A stretch of 64,000 nucleotides of DNA from positions 6,130,501-6,194,500 of the forward strand of contig OX439043.1 in assembly GCA_949317995.1 (NCBI GenBank), written 5' to 3'. The notes beneath the pieces are model-generated. The model made no database searches. It saw nothing but the letters and a program-made list of their open reading frames with translations, and was not told the DNA's origin. The DNA comes from Acholoe squamosa. Lineage: Eukaryota; Annelida; Polychaeta; Phyllodocida; Polynoidae. Shown in pieces: positions 45,988 to 58,135 of this stretch. Every line of letters begins with the position of its first letter. The stretch's first letter is position 1. A program made the translations under genes and the position numbers.

Positions 45988-46026
45988 GTAAAGTGGTTAG
46001 ATATATCATATATCTAACCACTTTAC
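45988..46026. repeat. 39-bp perfect palindrome
   Basis: GTAAAGTGGTTAGATATAT, one base (C), then the exact inverse. Almost no loop, so cruciform-prone. Single copy. Confidence 0.95.
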
Positions 46027-46359
46027 CATTAATATACAGGGGGGACATGACATACAGCAACCATAAAGGTAAAGAATGATCCAACACAGGAGAGTCATGA
46101 TTCCTAACCCATATTTATAAGGAGTGTGTGATCTTGTAAAGAAAGCTTTAAAATGATTTAAATTGTTATATTCATTACCATGAGTTACCATGGTAACAGA
46201 TTAAACAGACCTGAGGTAGATGAGCACGTATGTGATGAGTGTAAACATGCGCCACTTGTTATGAAAACAGATGACTTCAATATGTCATTTGTCTCTTCGT
46301 GTTCGGTAAACAAGATACGTGTTGTATCATGCTTTAATCAATTAAAACAGATTGAAATG

Positions 46360-46555
46360 AATGATGCATGAACTCAGCCCTTGCAATTAGTTTGAGTTGC
46401 CGCTTTCATGATTAATTCTTAGCCCTTTGGATGGATCCACTCCCAGCCGCCGGTCGACATGATGCATAAATTCATATTGCTCTGTCGAGTAATCATATCA
46501 GGGCTATATTCCCACATTTAACCAGAATTAATGCAGAAGATTGTCTTTAAAGGGT
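46360..46555. repeat. Family A degraded copy
   Basis: gaatgatgcatgaactcagcccttgc, cggtcgacatgatgcat, agtaatcatatcagggct; stems are mostly broken. Confidence 0.55.
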
Positions 46556-46758
46556 AAGTGCAATTAAATCCAGGCTACATCATTATAACAGTAAAGGAGC
46601 CCTTTAATAATATCCCCATCTTCTTTATGACCTAGCTATACACACAAAGACAGGCTGATTGATGTCACTTGTACCCACTATAACTCGGTACTCATGGTGC
46701 AAGTCATACAATGGTCCAGCCACCGAAAGCCATTTACATCACATTGCCAAATAAACCC

Positions 46759-47026
46759 TGGGGCATGTTTCAGAACAATTAACGATCATCAAATGACCCT
46801 ACAATCACCACTTTCAGATTCTAGTATAGGAAGTAAGACCTCCAGACGATCACCAACTATCTTGTACAAATCAAATTGCACAAGGTGATAGTACAAATAG
46901 TCCTACACAATGTACAACAGCACTACGTGTTCTATAGTTGTAAATAGTCTGGGGTCTTGTCCAGGAATCTTTATGATTTTATCTTGTGCAATTGAAAGCT
47001 AATCCTTTTGAAACATACCCCGGCTG
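46759..47026. mobile_element. Family R2 element
   Basis: ggggcatgtttcagaac at the left and tttgaaacataccccgg at the right are inverse. The interior gtacaaatagtcctac..tgttctatagttgtaaatagtctgg..tccaggaatct is shared with 61446-61640 and partly with 37270-37375. Ends resemble family R. Confidence 0.75.
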
Positions 47027-47697
47027 CCCCGATGCATGTTATGGAATCAGTCAGATTTAGGATGCACCAAATATGCGAGAATATTTCACTTTAGATCAGC
47101 ACTGTATAGTATAGTGACAATGATGCCTGGGTGAGCCTTATAGGCTTGATTATTGAAATATGGATCAGTGTAGAGGAAAGCAGCAGGTTTATCTGACACA
47201 TCTGATGACGAGGTCATGATTGCTAAAATGCAACAGATGCTGCATTGTTTATAAATCAAAATGTATTTGATTGTCTAGAGTCATAAAAGGAAGAGGATAA
47301 TGACACTTCACAGGAACCTACTGTTAGGTTACATATTGATATTTGTCAAACAATGTATGCACCATAACAACAATGAAAGACAAAAACACAAAACCTCAAA
47401 TTTCAACATGATCTTGCAACCCTTAAAGAGCCAAGTACATACTGGAGGTGCAGATATTTGGAGGTTATTACACCCCATATTCAATTAAATCTAAAATTAC
47501 TAGTAATTCTTTGCAGTCATTTCTATTTTCTCCTATACACATATCATCTCTCAATAGAATATTACCTCATTAATTTATCTGAGTACCTACACATGAGACA
47601 AAGTAGAGCACTGACACAAGTGGTGCGGCTTAAATAACAGTCAAATTAATGCGATACTTTTGTGAGGGGATTGCAGCTGCCTTGGAAGGCCTTTCAG

Positions 47698-47699
<2 letters not shown>
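47027..47699. other. Unassigned stretch
   Basis: No exon, RNA gene or repeat recognised. Confidence 0.4.
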
Positions 47700-47791
<92 letters not shown>

Positions 47792-47793
47792 TG
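47700..47793. repeat. (TA)n microsatellite
   Basis: A TA run with two small interruptions near 47760-47772. Confidence 0.95.
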
Positions 47794-47796
47794 ATT

Positions 47797-47945
47797 TAAG
47801 TGCAGGGTCTCAAATAAGCACCAGGCGTACAAGGGTATTGAAATAAATTTTAAGCACTAAAAGAGTATTCAAACAAGTGCCAGTCTCAAATAAGGGCTGG
47901 GGGTAGAGGGGTATTGAAATGAGTGCCTGGGCACTTAAACAGGCA
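47797..47945 (-). repeat. Family P repeat
   Basis: gtctcaaataagcaccagg..gggtattgaaat occurs twice with about 70 bp spacing, ending gtgcctgggcacttaaacagg. Confidence 0.6.
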
Positions 47946-48136
47946 TCTATGAACATGAGCATCACGCCTACACATACCCATAATCCAGTATGGCAATATA
48001 GAGATCACATACCTCATACCTTAATAGAGCCTAGTGCATTTTGTCCAGCTAGTCAACTCCCATTTACACAGTGGCCTACTGCAAGTACAATTTACAGTGG
48101 CCATTGAATTTATTTCCACAAATGTAAACAGTGGGG

Positions 48137-48218
48137 CTTTTTTGTACGACTCGCAAGACAGCTGGACAACTGGAGGTGCTCCGAGTCAGAGTGGATGTGT
48201 CTAGTCGTACCATGTTAA
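48137..48218. repeat. Family D end fragment
   Basis: ctccgagtcagagtgg..tctagtcgtaccatgttaag is the right end of D, cut by the family I piece that follows. Confidence 0.55.
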
Positions 48219-48418
48219 GGGAGTGATCATTTTTTAACAACAGCGGGGGGGGGGGGCTGGTGGGTTTGAGGGGGGGTCAGAATTTTTTCAACACCTCTGA
48301 TGGGGGGGGGTCAAAATAATTTCACCTGTTTTCAGTGGAAAACCCTGCGCATTACTATAGGATAAAAGGGGACGTTCGCGCGCGATTTTTGTCCCTTATG
48401 GGGGGGTTGAAAAAATTA
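48219..48418 (+). mobile_element. Family I element, right end missing
   Basis: Matches 25395-25610 (gggagtgatcattttttaac.., gtcaaaataatttcacctg, gacgttcgcgcgcgatttttg) then stops before the right inverted repeat. Confidence 0.85.
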
Positions 48419-48727
48419 TCACTGTCTAAGAAGGGGCTTCCTGGTGAAAGCATTGGTTCATCGTGAAGCAGTGGCAGGCCCAGCACAGGGCAGTAAAGCT
48501 CGAAGTGATGTGATGCATACCCCCCACAGACTTCGGGGATCATTTAGCTACATTAACAAGCATTCTAACACATAGGAGTCCTTGCACCTGTCTAAGTCTG
48601 CCCTTATGTTGCCCCTTTGGGCGTGTATCAAGGCACCCAAGCATTGACATCGTGCATGTATACATACTGAACAGGTGATTCGCTAGCCGGTGCTGCTTTA
48701 TGAATTATAATGAGAAAAGGATCCCTT

Positions 48728-48880
48728 TACCCTTTTACAGCTGCTGATGCAAGAAAGCATCATGCCTATTGGCATGATGCACCAATGAAGGTCTGCTAAG
48801 CTGCTCACTATAGCACTTCATTGGTGCATCATGACGACCCTGTAGGGGTGTATTTACCATATAGCGTTGGATTGATGCAA
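48728..48880. mobile_element. Family A element
   Basis: acccttttacagctgctgatgcaagaaagcatcatgcc start; hairpin ccaatgaaggtctgc../..tagcacttcattgg. Confidence 0.75.
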
Positions 48881-49175
48881 AGGGGCGTAGGAAAAATAAG
48901 GGGGGTCTCCCCCATTAATAATGGAAAGGTCCCCTATATCAAAGGGGGGCTAGCACGGAGAAAGTCAACATTGGTACCTGCTCAAAGAATGTTCACCAAT
49001 CTGCGGCAACCAGCAAATAACTTGCAACGCTCTTATCGGTTGAAGGGTGGTCGTGTGACTTGCTAACGCGGGTACGTCTTAGCCATGCTAGCCCTCCTTT
49101 AAGTATAGCGGGCCCCCTCCACGAAGACCGCTGCCCCCCCCATAGGGATTTCCTTCTTACATAAATCCCCTGGTC

Positions 49176-49255
49176 ATGAATGTAGATACGATGAGTTACT
49201 CGCCAGGGCTGCATTCACGCAAATGAGCACAATGCAGTGACGCATCAGCTGGCGG
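49176..49255. repeat. Family A fragment
   Basis: gaatgtagatacgatgagttactcgccagggctgcattc, the same degraded form as in the 71-bp array. Confidence 0.7.
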
Positions 49256-49519
49256 ATCAGTGTTGCTCAATGTATTGAAATGCAATGCCTTATCTGAAGG
49301 GTTAGAAGGATATCAATATGATAATCTGCTCGGACGTGTAAATATGCACCACCTGCCTTGTCAATAAATCAGATTTTAACTGAACTGGTAAAGTTTAACA
49401 AACATCTCACCACTTTATATCGCGTTTTTTTGCGTAACTACACATGAATAAAATGTAAAGCTCATAGAGTCAAAACTTGTAAAGTATTTAGCTGGTAAGC
49501 CCTTCATCTTGACAAGTTT

Positions 49520-49880
49520 TGATGGTCGAGGCACATATTGCCCTACCTTTGACTGGTCCCGCAGCCCAACCTCCCACGCTCGGTATAGGGCAGGTAGCTA
49601 GCAACTCCAAGCATTGGCAGCTACAAAGCCTTGGTATAGGCGAGTGACCCATGCGCATGTGCATGCCCATGCGCGTGGGTCACTCACCTATACCAAGGCT
49701 TTGTAGTTTGCCAATGGTTGAAGAGTGATATGCAAATCATAATTTATGATAATGATATTCGGTGACGTCACTAGCTCTACCAGAGCTCGTGACTTCACAA
49801 GGTCAGTTGCTAGCTACCTGCGGGCTTATCGCATCGATCCCGCAGTGGGACCAGCGAAGCCCTACCTGAAAAAAAACCTA
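49520..49880. mobile_element. Nested foldback element
   Basis: Outer inverse parts: ggtcccgcag..gcaggtagctagcaact (left) and agttgctagctacctgcggg..ccgcagtgggacc (right). Inner hairpin 49612-49716 has 48-bp arms with four or so mismatches around cctataccaaggctttgtag. Single copy here. Confidence 0.8.
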
Positions 49881-50580
49881 AAGTGACAGGCTGTGAAGTT
49901 GTCAATCTAGGCACGTAAGTCGTCACCATGAAGAGTCCGTGCCAGGTGCGGCAAGTTAATTCTGACAATTTTTGCCTTGTTTATTTTAAGCAGCTCACTT
50001 TGAATACCACACCTTTTCAGTGTATATCTGATGATGTACACTCTGCACACATAGACTCCCACACAGTACGAAGCTCAGATTTCTGTATTTTAGTGCTACA
50101 GAAGGAAAGACCTCACATCTAGCTATCATGAACTATATAAGGGACACAGCCCTTCATGCTTGCAGGTTCCTTCAAGAAATACAATACTCCCAATTTGAGA
50201 CAAGGCAATAAGGGGCTTGATTTCAAGCACTTTGATACTGCTCCATAGTACAATATCCTATAAGGCGCACCCCCAAACATTTCTAATCGTATATGCCATA
50301 CTGACAGGCAGGATTAATTATCAGCCTATGGAAACCCACTATGCGGCCCTCTCGGGGGGTCACTGATAACTGTTATCAGTGATAACTGCTGAAAACCAGC
50401 TTTAGCCATGGCTGCACCCATCGGGCAATCCGCTACCTCAGTATAAGCATCCTTGCACATAAGCCGTGCCTTATGCTCAAGGTATTAGAGTAGTGGCAAA
50501 GGATATGCGGGCCTTGAAGGTTAAAGAGTAAATGTAGACTTGGAGAGACAGTAAGTTAGGCACTACACATGGGGCATTCA

Positions 50581-50941
50581 GGAGCGTGTTGGTCCTATAG
50601 TAAAAGGAAGAGCTGGCTAAAAATGCCCTCATTTCCAGTCCTTTCTTTTCATGTCGCTATAACTTCTCCCTTTTGTTGCTTACAAGTGGTCATTCAAGTA
50701 GGGTGCTAAAAAAGGGGATTTGAGTAGGTACCTAGTTGGGAGAGGTCAGTCAGTATAATATTTTATAAAGTGTGTGACATGAGTAGGTACCTGATAGAGC
50801 TGCTCTCTCTGTTTTAAACAAGGCAGGGGACTTTTCAGACTGATGTGGTGAGTGCAAATACTTTGGTGAAGCAGTGCACGACTTGTTTAGAAAAGAGGGC
50901 ACATACTCAAAGCTCTTTTTACAATAGGAGCAACACCCTCC
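50581..50941 (-). mobile_element. Family B element, copy 5
   Basis: ggagcgtgttggtcctatag start, ataggagcaacaccctcc end; full interior. Confidence 0.9.
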
Positions 50942-50958
50942 AGGGATGTGTACATCAA

Positions 50959-51156
50959 CTGAGAGGGTTAGGAAGCATCATGCTCACCCTCGGAGTTAAA
51001 TACACTCCCGGAGGGCCGGCATGATGCACCAATGAAGTGCTGGCGAGTTTGTTCGCCAATATTTTATTGGTGCATCACACTGACCAATGTTTGATGTTTT
51101 TCGGCATCAGCATGGGCACGGTGTGCTCCTACATCAGCGGCCCGCAGCGGGCTAAG
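50959..51156. mobile_element. Family A element
   Basis: gcatgatgcaccaatgaagtgctggcgag stem, catgctcaccctcgga..ggagggccggcatg stem and acatcagcggcccgcagcggg terminus. Confidence 0.8.
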
Positions 51157-51280
51157 TGAGTATAGAAGTAACTGTAGACCTGGAGGGACGGTAAGTGAGT
51201 CGGTGTAAGACACGGGACATTCAGAATACAATACAGCAGTTAATTACCTTCAGCCGGATGCATTGTCTGTCTCACATACA

Positions 51281-51536
51281 GGGGGACGTTTCTCAAGATG
51301 CTACGACTAGACTCCCTCAAATCAGAGTGGGATCCCTCACTCTAATAATGCCATTACCGCCCATGAATCTGGCGGTCATGACTGCCCTTGCAAACTCTAT
51401 GTAATCTGGTAATTACGACATTAAGTGCTGTTCAGATCGTACAGAGCAGTTGTAGGACATCACCTATAATCACCCACGCTAATTTTGAGTGTTTTACATC
51501 GTAGTGGCTGTCGTTCCACGCTGAGAAATGCTCTCC
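51281..51536. mobile_element. Family D element
   Basis: gggggacgtttctcaagatgctacgac start and ctgagaaatgctctcc end. Confidence 0.8.
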
Positions 51537-52185
51537 TGTACTACACTCCTGTATATACCTTAGCATGTGGTAAACACCGCCACCTCAGTGTACAAAGGTC
51601 GTAAATGAAAAATACATTTCATTCAGGATATGTGAAAAATAAGAAACTTGTAGGTGATTTGATCCCATTGTTTTTCCCTCTGCATATGTTACACCTCATA
51701 TATACTGCACGATATCTGTGCTGATGTGGCTTTAACCTATTTTCGTGAAAAGAAAACAGGGTTTCCCATACTTAATTCACTAGAATAGTGGGGATAACGT
51801 GTTAAAATCAAGGTAAATTAAGAACTCTCGACAAGTTAGTGTTCAAGAATAAAAAAAGAGAATTTATATTTTATCTAACGGCATTTGTATACTCAGAGGG
51901 CGATTTAGAAGGGGGTAGGAAACTTTGTAACCTTTATATTTTATTTTCCCATCTTATTTTGGCAAATTTGATGAAAAATCTTTATCCCTTCCCCCCTTTT
52001 AGATTGTTCTAAAATGCAGAAACCTTCCCAGTTGAGCTTATCAACTAATCATTTCCCCCTTACCAAATAGCGACAAGGGGGCTCTTTTTTTTCTCATCAT
52101 CTTTTGGCAAGACCCTTCTATAAAGAGACCATAAAATTAATCACAGCGCATTTTGGGACAGCAGTTATTACAGATAGCTTTGATG

Positions 52186-52409
52186 TAAAAGGCGCTTCAA
52201 TCCTTTTATGGCCGCAGAAGTGCATCATGTCGACCAATGAAGTGCTGGCGAGTCTGCTAGCCAACTCTTCATTGGAGCATCATGCCCATTCTCCGGGAAT
52301 ATCTCAGGGTCGACATGATGCATTAGTTACTCGCCAGGGCTGCATTCATGCATCATGATGACCAATGGGCATGATGCATTAATGCATCAGTGACCGTTAA
52401 AGGATAAGC
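52186..52409. mobile_element. Family A element
   Basis: gcgcttcaatccttttatggccgcagaag start; ccaatgaagtgctggcgag stem; atgcattaatgcatcagtgaccgttaaagg end. Confidence 0.8.
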
Positions 52410-53040
52410 ATTCTTCCCATAAAATAGCAAATACCTCTATATTATTCAGTTCTATATACTTCTAAATGTATCGAACTATGATATGTAATGACATTGTCAA
52501 TCTCTTAAAACTCATACTGTAGCCTATATAGATACAAATAGAGAGAACTTAATGACCATGGTGTATGAGGTGGCTGATCCACCACGAGGGGGGTGTCTCC
52601 CCCGAGGGCGTCACGGGGGAGACACCCCCAAGGGGTGGATTGGCCACCGAGGACACCAGGGGAGTTTAGTTCTCTATTTATTTTATGTTTTTAGAGGGTT
52701 TAAATAAGGAAAAATCAGCAAAATCCGGTACCGTAGTTCCCCGCACCAGTGGCGGTCCGCCATTTTGAATGTTTACATGCACCTGGAATGAGGCTGCAGT
52801 GGTGGATCGGCCGCTGTGGTGGATCGAGACATGTTACGGCACTGGGGGTGTGGCGATTGGCTCCGCAATGCTATCTCTACGGGAAGAAGTTATTCACATA
52901 AATTATAGAAGTTACTTTTCCTCTATTGTAGATCTATATGTTTAATGAAACAATAAGGTGGATAGGTCTCTATGGGATCTTTGCTGTTAATGGGGAGCAT
53001 TCAGAGCTGATATTTATCCTAAAGCTGCCTAAGGGGAGCA
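52410..53040. other. Stretch with one GC-rich foldback
   Basis: Arms 52569-52604 and 52612-52648 are inverse (ggtggctgatccacc, GGGGGGTGTCTCCCCCG). The same phrase ggtggatcggcc recurs at 52800-52825 and 5540. Otherwise nothing recognised. Confidence 0.6.
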
Positions 53041-53049
53041 GAGTCCATT

Positions 53050-53285
53050 GATGCCAGATCCCAAATGCTCGTCATGATGCACGAATGCAGCTATGGTAAG
53101 TCCTAGAGAGAAATGCATCGATGCATCAACGTCCAACATCCAGCCCCTGACACTAACAGGGCCGCTAAATAATGCATGAATGCTTCATGCCCGTTGGTCA
53201 GCATGATGCTTGAATGTGGCCATGGGGCGTCACTCCCCAGGGCTACATCCATACTTCAAGATGACCCTACAGGGTTAGGGCACAT
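53050..53285. repeat. Family A degraded copy
   Basis: cgtcatgatgcacgaatgcagc, gttggtcagcatgatgc, ccatggggcgtcactccccaggg; runs straight into a family C fragment. Confidence 0.6.
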
Positions 53286-53460
53286 ATCAATTGATGCATC
53301 ACATTCTTTGATTTCATTGCAAAATAATGATGGAAAAGTTGACAACTGTAAAAGAGGGGGAGAATATGAAAGGAAAATGAATGAAAACATATAAAAATCC
53401 TCAAATACGTATGAAAACTTTAAAAAAAAATAATAGAAAATCCTCCAAAAAATTGACAAA
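53280..53460 (+). repeat. Family C fragment
   Basis: gggcacatatcaat..ttctttgatttcattgcaaaataatgatggaaaa matches 12570-12660; both termini are missing. Confidence 0.75.
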
Positions 53461-53747
53461 AATTCTTCAAAGTCTTAACACATCCTAGACACAAAATAAG
53501 ATGATAAACGTTTACTGAGACACCAGACTGGGTGGTGGTGTCTGACAGCTTGTTTTACCCACTGAAATGCCTCCTGCCGCCGGGTCTGCACATGTTCCTC
53601 ATACAGATGAACCAATAATGACACTAACTAGCGAAAACTGCCACATAACAGGAAACTGGTCGGTAACCATGGAAACAAACAGAGGAGGCACGCCCTAAAG
53701 GACACATTACATCAATGACGTACAATTTGAGTCTGACCATTGGTATC

Positions 53748-54722
53748 TACACTGAGAAAATTCTTCCTGACAAAGTGACATGTATACCCATGTCAACTTG
53801 ATTTGACACAGAGAGCACAGGTCATTGGGACATGTGCACATATGTCACCATGACAACTGTAGCACACAGTAATCCTCATATGATTTGACATGCCTTAAAA
53901 TGCCATGTCATCTGTGAGTTGACCAGGGTCACGGCCATGTCGAAGGCACTTGACATGTGATGGTTTGACATACATAATTGTTCTAGGATATTCCACTAGA
54001 TGGAGCAAACAACCATTTTGGTACCAGGACTAATCACTACCAAGAAGTACTACCAACACTTGAGACATTTGATGTATCTGTGTCATTTTGTTTTCATGAA
54101 GAATAGATCACTAAGGTCTGTAAATACTATCAATAAATGGTAGTGAATTCTATTTCGTTGTTAAATCTGCATTTGTTATTGAATATCAAAATAGACACCC
54201 ACCATCCTGAATACTCCAACTGGAGTGGTTAGACACCTTATGTGTGGGTCAGTGAAAATACCAAAGGACTGTATTCTAACCCACAATCTATAATCTCAGT
54301 ATCTACAGTACAGGGAGACATATGGCATTGCCATGCACCTCCATGCCCTTGTCTTATGGACTGCATAGAGGTCCTCAGTCAAGTAGGAGTTCTGTAGATA
54401 GGAAAAAGTGCCTTAGTGTTGCAGGCCTGTGGGACTATGATATCCCCTGCCTTCTATTATAGGCCTCCCTTGATTGAACCATTGGTACATAGTTATTGAC
54501 TGCTCTTGACCCTTACATAATTGTCTCACAGTATTACCTAGCACTCAGGTGAATGGATCAGAAATATGTGACGTGTCTTTATTACGCATGTCAAATGGAG
54601 TTGACAAACCAAATATGAGAGGGTCAACCTCATTTGACATGCCTTCATACATGTCATCTGGGAGACAAATTGTGACCTGTGCAGTATGTGTCAAAGCGAT
54701 CAGTGTTCTTTCCTCTGTGTAG
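53748..54722 (+). mobile_element. Family F element, copy 2, split by about 690 bp
   Basis: Left part 53748-53870 and right part 54568-54722 together equal the copy at 43948-44207. CTACACTGAGAAAA start and tcctctgtgtag end are intact. The inserted block (about 53871-54567) begins with more catttgacatg-type words, so it may be partly an internal duplication plus foreign sequence. Confidence 0.7.
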
Positions 54723-54839
54723 TCGAACATCAAAATGTGTCAAAGAGGTATTTACCTTTCGAACTTACTGGCACTGGCAAGCACTTGGCAGTTGACGTAT
54801 GACTGCCATTTGTATTTATGACCAACTTAGAAGTTTCCG

Positions 54840-54970
54840 CAGAGGTTATTCCTTAACATATTACGACTGCATTGACTACATTGGTAAAGTTGTACCAAAT
54901 TTCCCCTAGAAATATCACTGGGGTTGTAGTTTTATGTGCAATCGAAGTACCCTAAGAAATGGCCTCTCGG
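54840..54970. mobile_element. Family D element, internally deleted
   Basis: About 130 bp: cagaggttattccttaacatattacgactgc start, aagaaatggcctctcgg end. Confidence 0.75.
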
Positions 54971-55639
54971 AAGAGGCTTGAAATATTACTGAAATCGTTG
55001 CAGCAACAGCAAAAGAATTGTAGAAATCTTTGAATGTTTTTATGAAAAGCCTTTACAGACTGCAGAGTTCATGTATATGTAGTTTCAAATATACCCCGCT
55101 TTGATTCATAAGAAGTCGTACATTAGCTAACGTATAGTCTTACAATGTGCTCCTTGCACGACCCCATTTCCTAAACCTCAGAAAGGATCAACATTGTCTT
55201 AATCCAGAATAGCATCACATGGTGTGGATGCAGCGAGCAAACAGAGGGTAACTTTGTGCTGAAGTAACCCCTTCCTAAGGGCAGCTACAGTTGGTGGTCA
55301 GTCGGGAGTAGTTTTGAGAAGATCGGAGATAAGAGATAAGATAAGGGTTCAATTGAGGCCCTCTACCCCTAGCCCCTGGTTTACAAATCTCTCTATTTTT
55401 CTTTAAGCGGGAATATCTATTACTAAATAGGCGGATTTTTTTTCTATATATTTCCTCAAGTCATTTCCCGATTTGTTTTAGATTTTCTGTCAATATTTCT
55501 TATAACTTATGAATGATTTTGTGAATTTGGGTAATAGAAAATGGGAGAGAAATTTCTCGGAAGTTTAGGTGTTAGAGCCCCACTGCCACTGCCCGCATCA
55601 CCCTCCCGGCTGGGGAGGTTTCAGATACGACTGACCTAG
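54971..55639. other. Unassigned stretch
   Basis: No exon, RNA gene or repeat recognised. Confidence 0.4.
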
Positions 55640-55850
55640 GCCTGAGCTGATACAGCAGTGCATCAAGCCCATTGGTCGGCATGATGCATCAATTGATTGC
55701 TGGCGAGTCTACTAGGCAGCACTTCATTTGTGCATCATACCGAACCTACGGCAGTGCATCATGATCAAACCTGTAGGGTAGACCTACATTCATTCATCAT
55801 GCCGATTATTGGGCACGACGTATTGATGCATGATTAGCCGTTTGAAGGTC
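55640..55850. mobile_element. Family A element, diverged
   Basis: gctgatacagcagtgcatcaagcccattggtcggcatgatgc; caattgattgctggcgag stem half; then ccgaacctacgg. Confidence 0.7.
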
Positions 55851-55869
55851 ACTACACATTCCCTGCACA

Positions 55870-56085
55870 AACATTTATAGTTACGTGAGATTTCCGTAAA
55901 CGTAAATGTCTAGTTTACGTACATTTACTCAGGTTTACGCATCTTTACGTGATATTGGTCGGAAAGTGTAAAATTATGTGATTATGGTGTTTACTGCTCC
56001 CGTATACAACAGCACATCCTCGTTTACAAACCAAGTAAATGTCTAGTTTACATTCCCATAAAACCCTGTAAACATGGGATTTACG
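55870..56085. repeat. GTAAA-rich short repeats
   Basis: GTAAATGTCTAGTTTAC occurs at 55906 (with cgtaaatgtctagtttacg) and at 56036; many other ttta.cgt/acgtaaa words on both strands. Nature unknown. Confidence 0.5.
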
Positions 56086-56094
56086 GCACTCTTG

Positions 56095-56270
56095 GTTTTA
56101 ATGATGTATCAATGAAGTGCTGGCGCGTCATTTATCATTAGTGATGAATCATTATGATTATTGGGCATGATGCCTGAGTGCACAAATGGAGTTCAGACAA
56201 GACGGCTCGCCAGAATTTTATCAGAGCAGCATGCCGACCCTCCAGTGGGGTATTAATTCCATAGGCTTAA
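56095..56270. repeat. Family A degraded copy
   Basis: atgatgtatcaatgaagtgctggcgcg, gattattgggcatgatgc, catgccgaccctccagtggg. Confidence 0.6.
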
Positions 56271-56405
56271 TAAGGGCTATTCCATATGACCACAGTGTCT
56301 TGTATATATATGCAGAAAACACTCTTTAGATTGTATGTAGCACAACTTATTGATCTTTTATTGTAAACATAGCTAGACTTGTGTGACGTGGTAAGAACCA
56401 TCTCC

Positions 56406-56908
56406 AGGGGACGTCAGGGCCATTTTCCACCACCCGATATGAGTGCTCTATCAGCCATTATAAAACCGCTGGCAGTGCTCTGCTGCACGATAGAAGTGAC
56501 CTTGAGTGCATTATAAGAGTGTAGTGCACACCTAAGCAAGGTCACCATAGCTGTAAACAAGTCAAGGGCCATTAATTGGTCTAGACATACCTTAATTGGG
56601 TACTTAAGTGATTGGAATGAAATGTACAATGTTTTATAAAGACAATAGACAACTCCTTCTTCACATCTCGACTGCCTGTTGTCCTATAATGCACTCAGAT
56701 GCATTCGTGCATTATAGGACAACAGACAGTCTTGATGTGAAGAAGATCGTTGTCTATTGTCTAAATAGCTGCCCCACACAACCACCTTGGCCAAGGGGGC
56801 TGCCATAGGGTTCAATGGTGGAGCATGGTCTCTGTCGGCCGAAAATAGCATCTGCTATGGGTCTAGCGGCCGATAGAGGGCCCATATCGGGTGGTGGAAA
56901 ACGGCCCT
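56406..56908. mobile_element. Family L element with an internal long hairpin
   Basis: AGGGCCATTTTCCACCACCC..atatgag at the left is the inverse of the right end. Inner hairpin: arms 56640-56694 and 56707-56762, about 55 bp, few mismatches, 12-nt loop, containing tgttgtcctataatgcac. A right-end fragment is at 21065-21128. Confidence 0.85.
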
Positions 56909-57045
56909 TAGGGGTACTGTAACATGACGGATGTCTTCAGAACAAGGGCATTAGGAGAAGTACTGACAGCTGTATATGATGTCACATTCACTTTGTGTTT
57001 GATGTATTGTCTCTTCTAAGGCATATATATCATGGCTGAAGTGCT

Positions 57046-57212
57046 GCTGATGCATTGATGCATCATACCCATTGGTCGTCATGATGCACCAATGAAGTGC
57101 TGGTGACAGTGCTTGCCAGTACTTCATTGGTGCATCATGCCGACCCTCCGGGAGTATATATGTATCATCCCCGTAGGGTTGGCATGATGCACCAATGAAG
57201 TGCAACATGCAG
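57046..57212. mobile_element. Family A element
   Basis: ctgatgcattgatgcatcatacccattggtcgtcatgatgc start; ccaatgaagtgctgg../..ccagtacttcattgg stem; catgccgaccctccggg..cccgtagggttggcatg stem. Confidence 0.85.
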
Positions 57213-57593
57213 ATCTGCCCCCGGATGCTAGTTCAATGTGTGATGCTGAAATTGAAATTGTAATAATGTAAAGATTGTATAACTGTTACATTGATATTAT
57301 GGATGAGGTAAACTTGATAATATGAGGGAGAGGTAAGGGGGTAGGGGGGAGGGGGAGACTGGGTGTTACTTCATTGAAATGAATCGTTTAAAGGCTGATT
57401 TGCCATGACATGCAGATACTTATTATATCATAAATATCACTATATACACACTAATTTTACCGTGTCGCCACAACAACATAGCTATGAAAGCGGCATCACT
57501 AACTGATTGACCAGTATCTTTATTTACCATTTTTCTTCATATTATGGTAACCTGTTATGATTTAGCCCTCAGAGAATCATGTACCCTTGTTTG

Positions 57594-57631
57594 GTCAATA
57601 AATTTTTGAAATTGTTCTAAAAAAAAAGAGT
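57594..57631 (+). repeat. Retroposed 3' tail
   Basis: caataaatttttgaaattgttc then nine A: an AATAAA signal followed about 20 bp later by an A run, as at the end of a LINE or a processed transcript. The body upstream is not recognised. Confidence 0.45.
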
Positions 57632-57635
57632 CGAT

Positions 57636-57762
57636 TAAGCCTTTAGGGTTGGCCTGACGCACAAATGTAGCACTAGCAGGTTACTCGTCAGGGCTGCATT
57701 CATGTATCATTAAACCAATGGACATTATGCATTACTGCATTAGCGGCCTTCAAAGGGTTGAA
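57636..57762. repeat. Family A partial copy
   Basis: gggttggcctgacgcac, tagcactagcaggttactcgtcagggctgcattcatg, gcattagcggccttcaaagggtt. Confidence 0.75.
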
Positions 57763-58007
57763 GGATTAATTTTGTTCCATCTGTGACAGGGCTTTGTACT
57801 AAACAAGAGAATCAGAGAGAATTGTGGCACTCGCCGTAAAGAGCAGATTATCCCATAATACCCGCTTTTTGGATTATAGGAGCGACAATGAAAGTAAATT
57901 CCCATGGATCCATGGACAGAGCAGATAGATGTATATATGGATGTATCTGCTTTGTGATGCACTGTAAATAAATGTGTCGTCAAAGTAAAAATGGAATACT
58001 TGTTCCA

Positions 58008-58135
58008 AAGTTGCTACGCAGCAAGCAACTCCAAAAAATTACACAGGTTTACCTCAATACAATTATGCTTGTTTAATGTTTAGCTGTACGAGGATCCCTG
58101 GTAGATTCAACAGTTATATTTTGCAGTGTGACTTA
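58008..58135 (-). repeat. Family O fragment joined to a family E end
   Basis: aagttgctacgcagcaagcaactccaaaaaa (O) is followed by E-type gatccctggtagattcaacagttatattttgcagtgtga. Confidence 0.6.
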
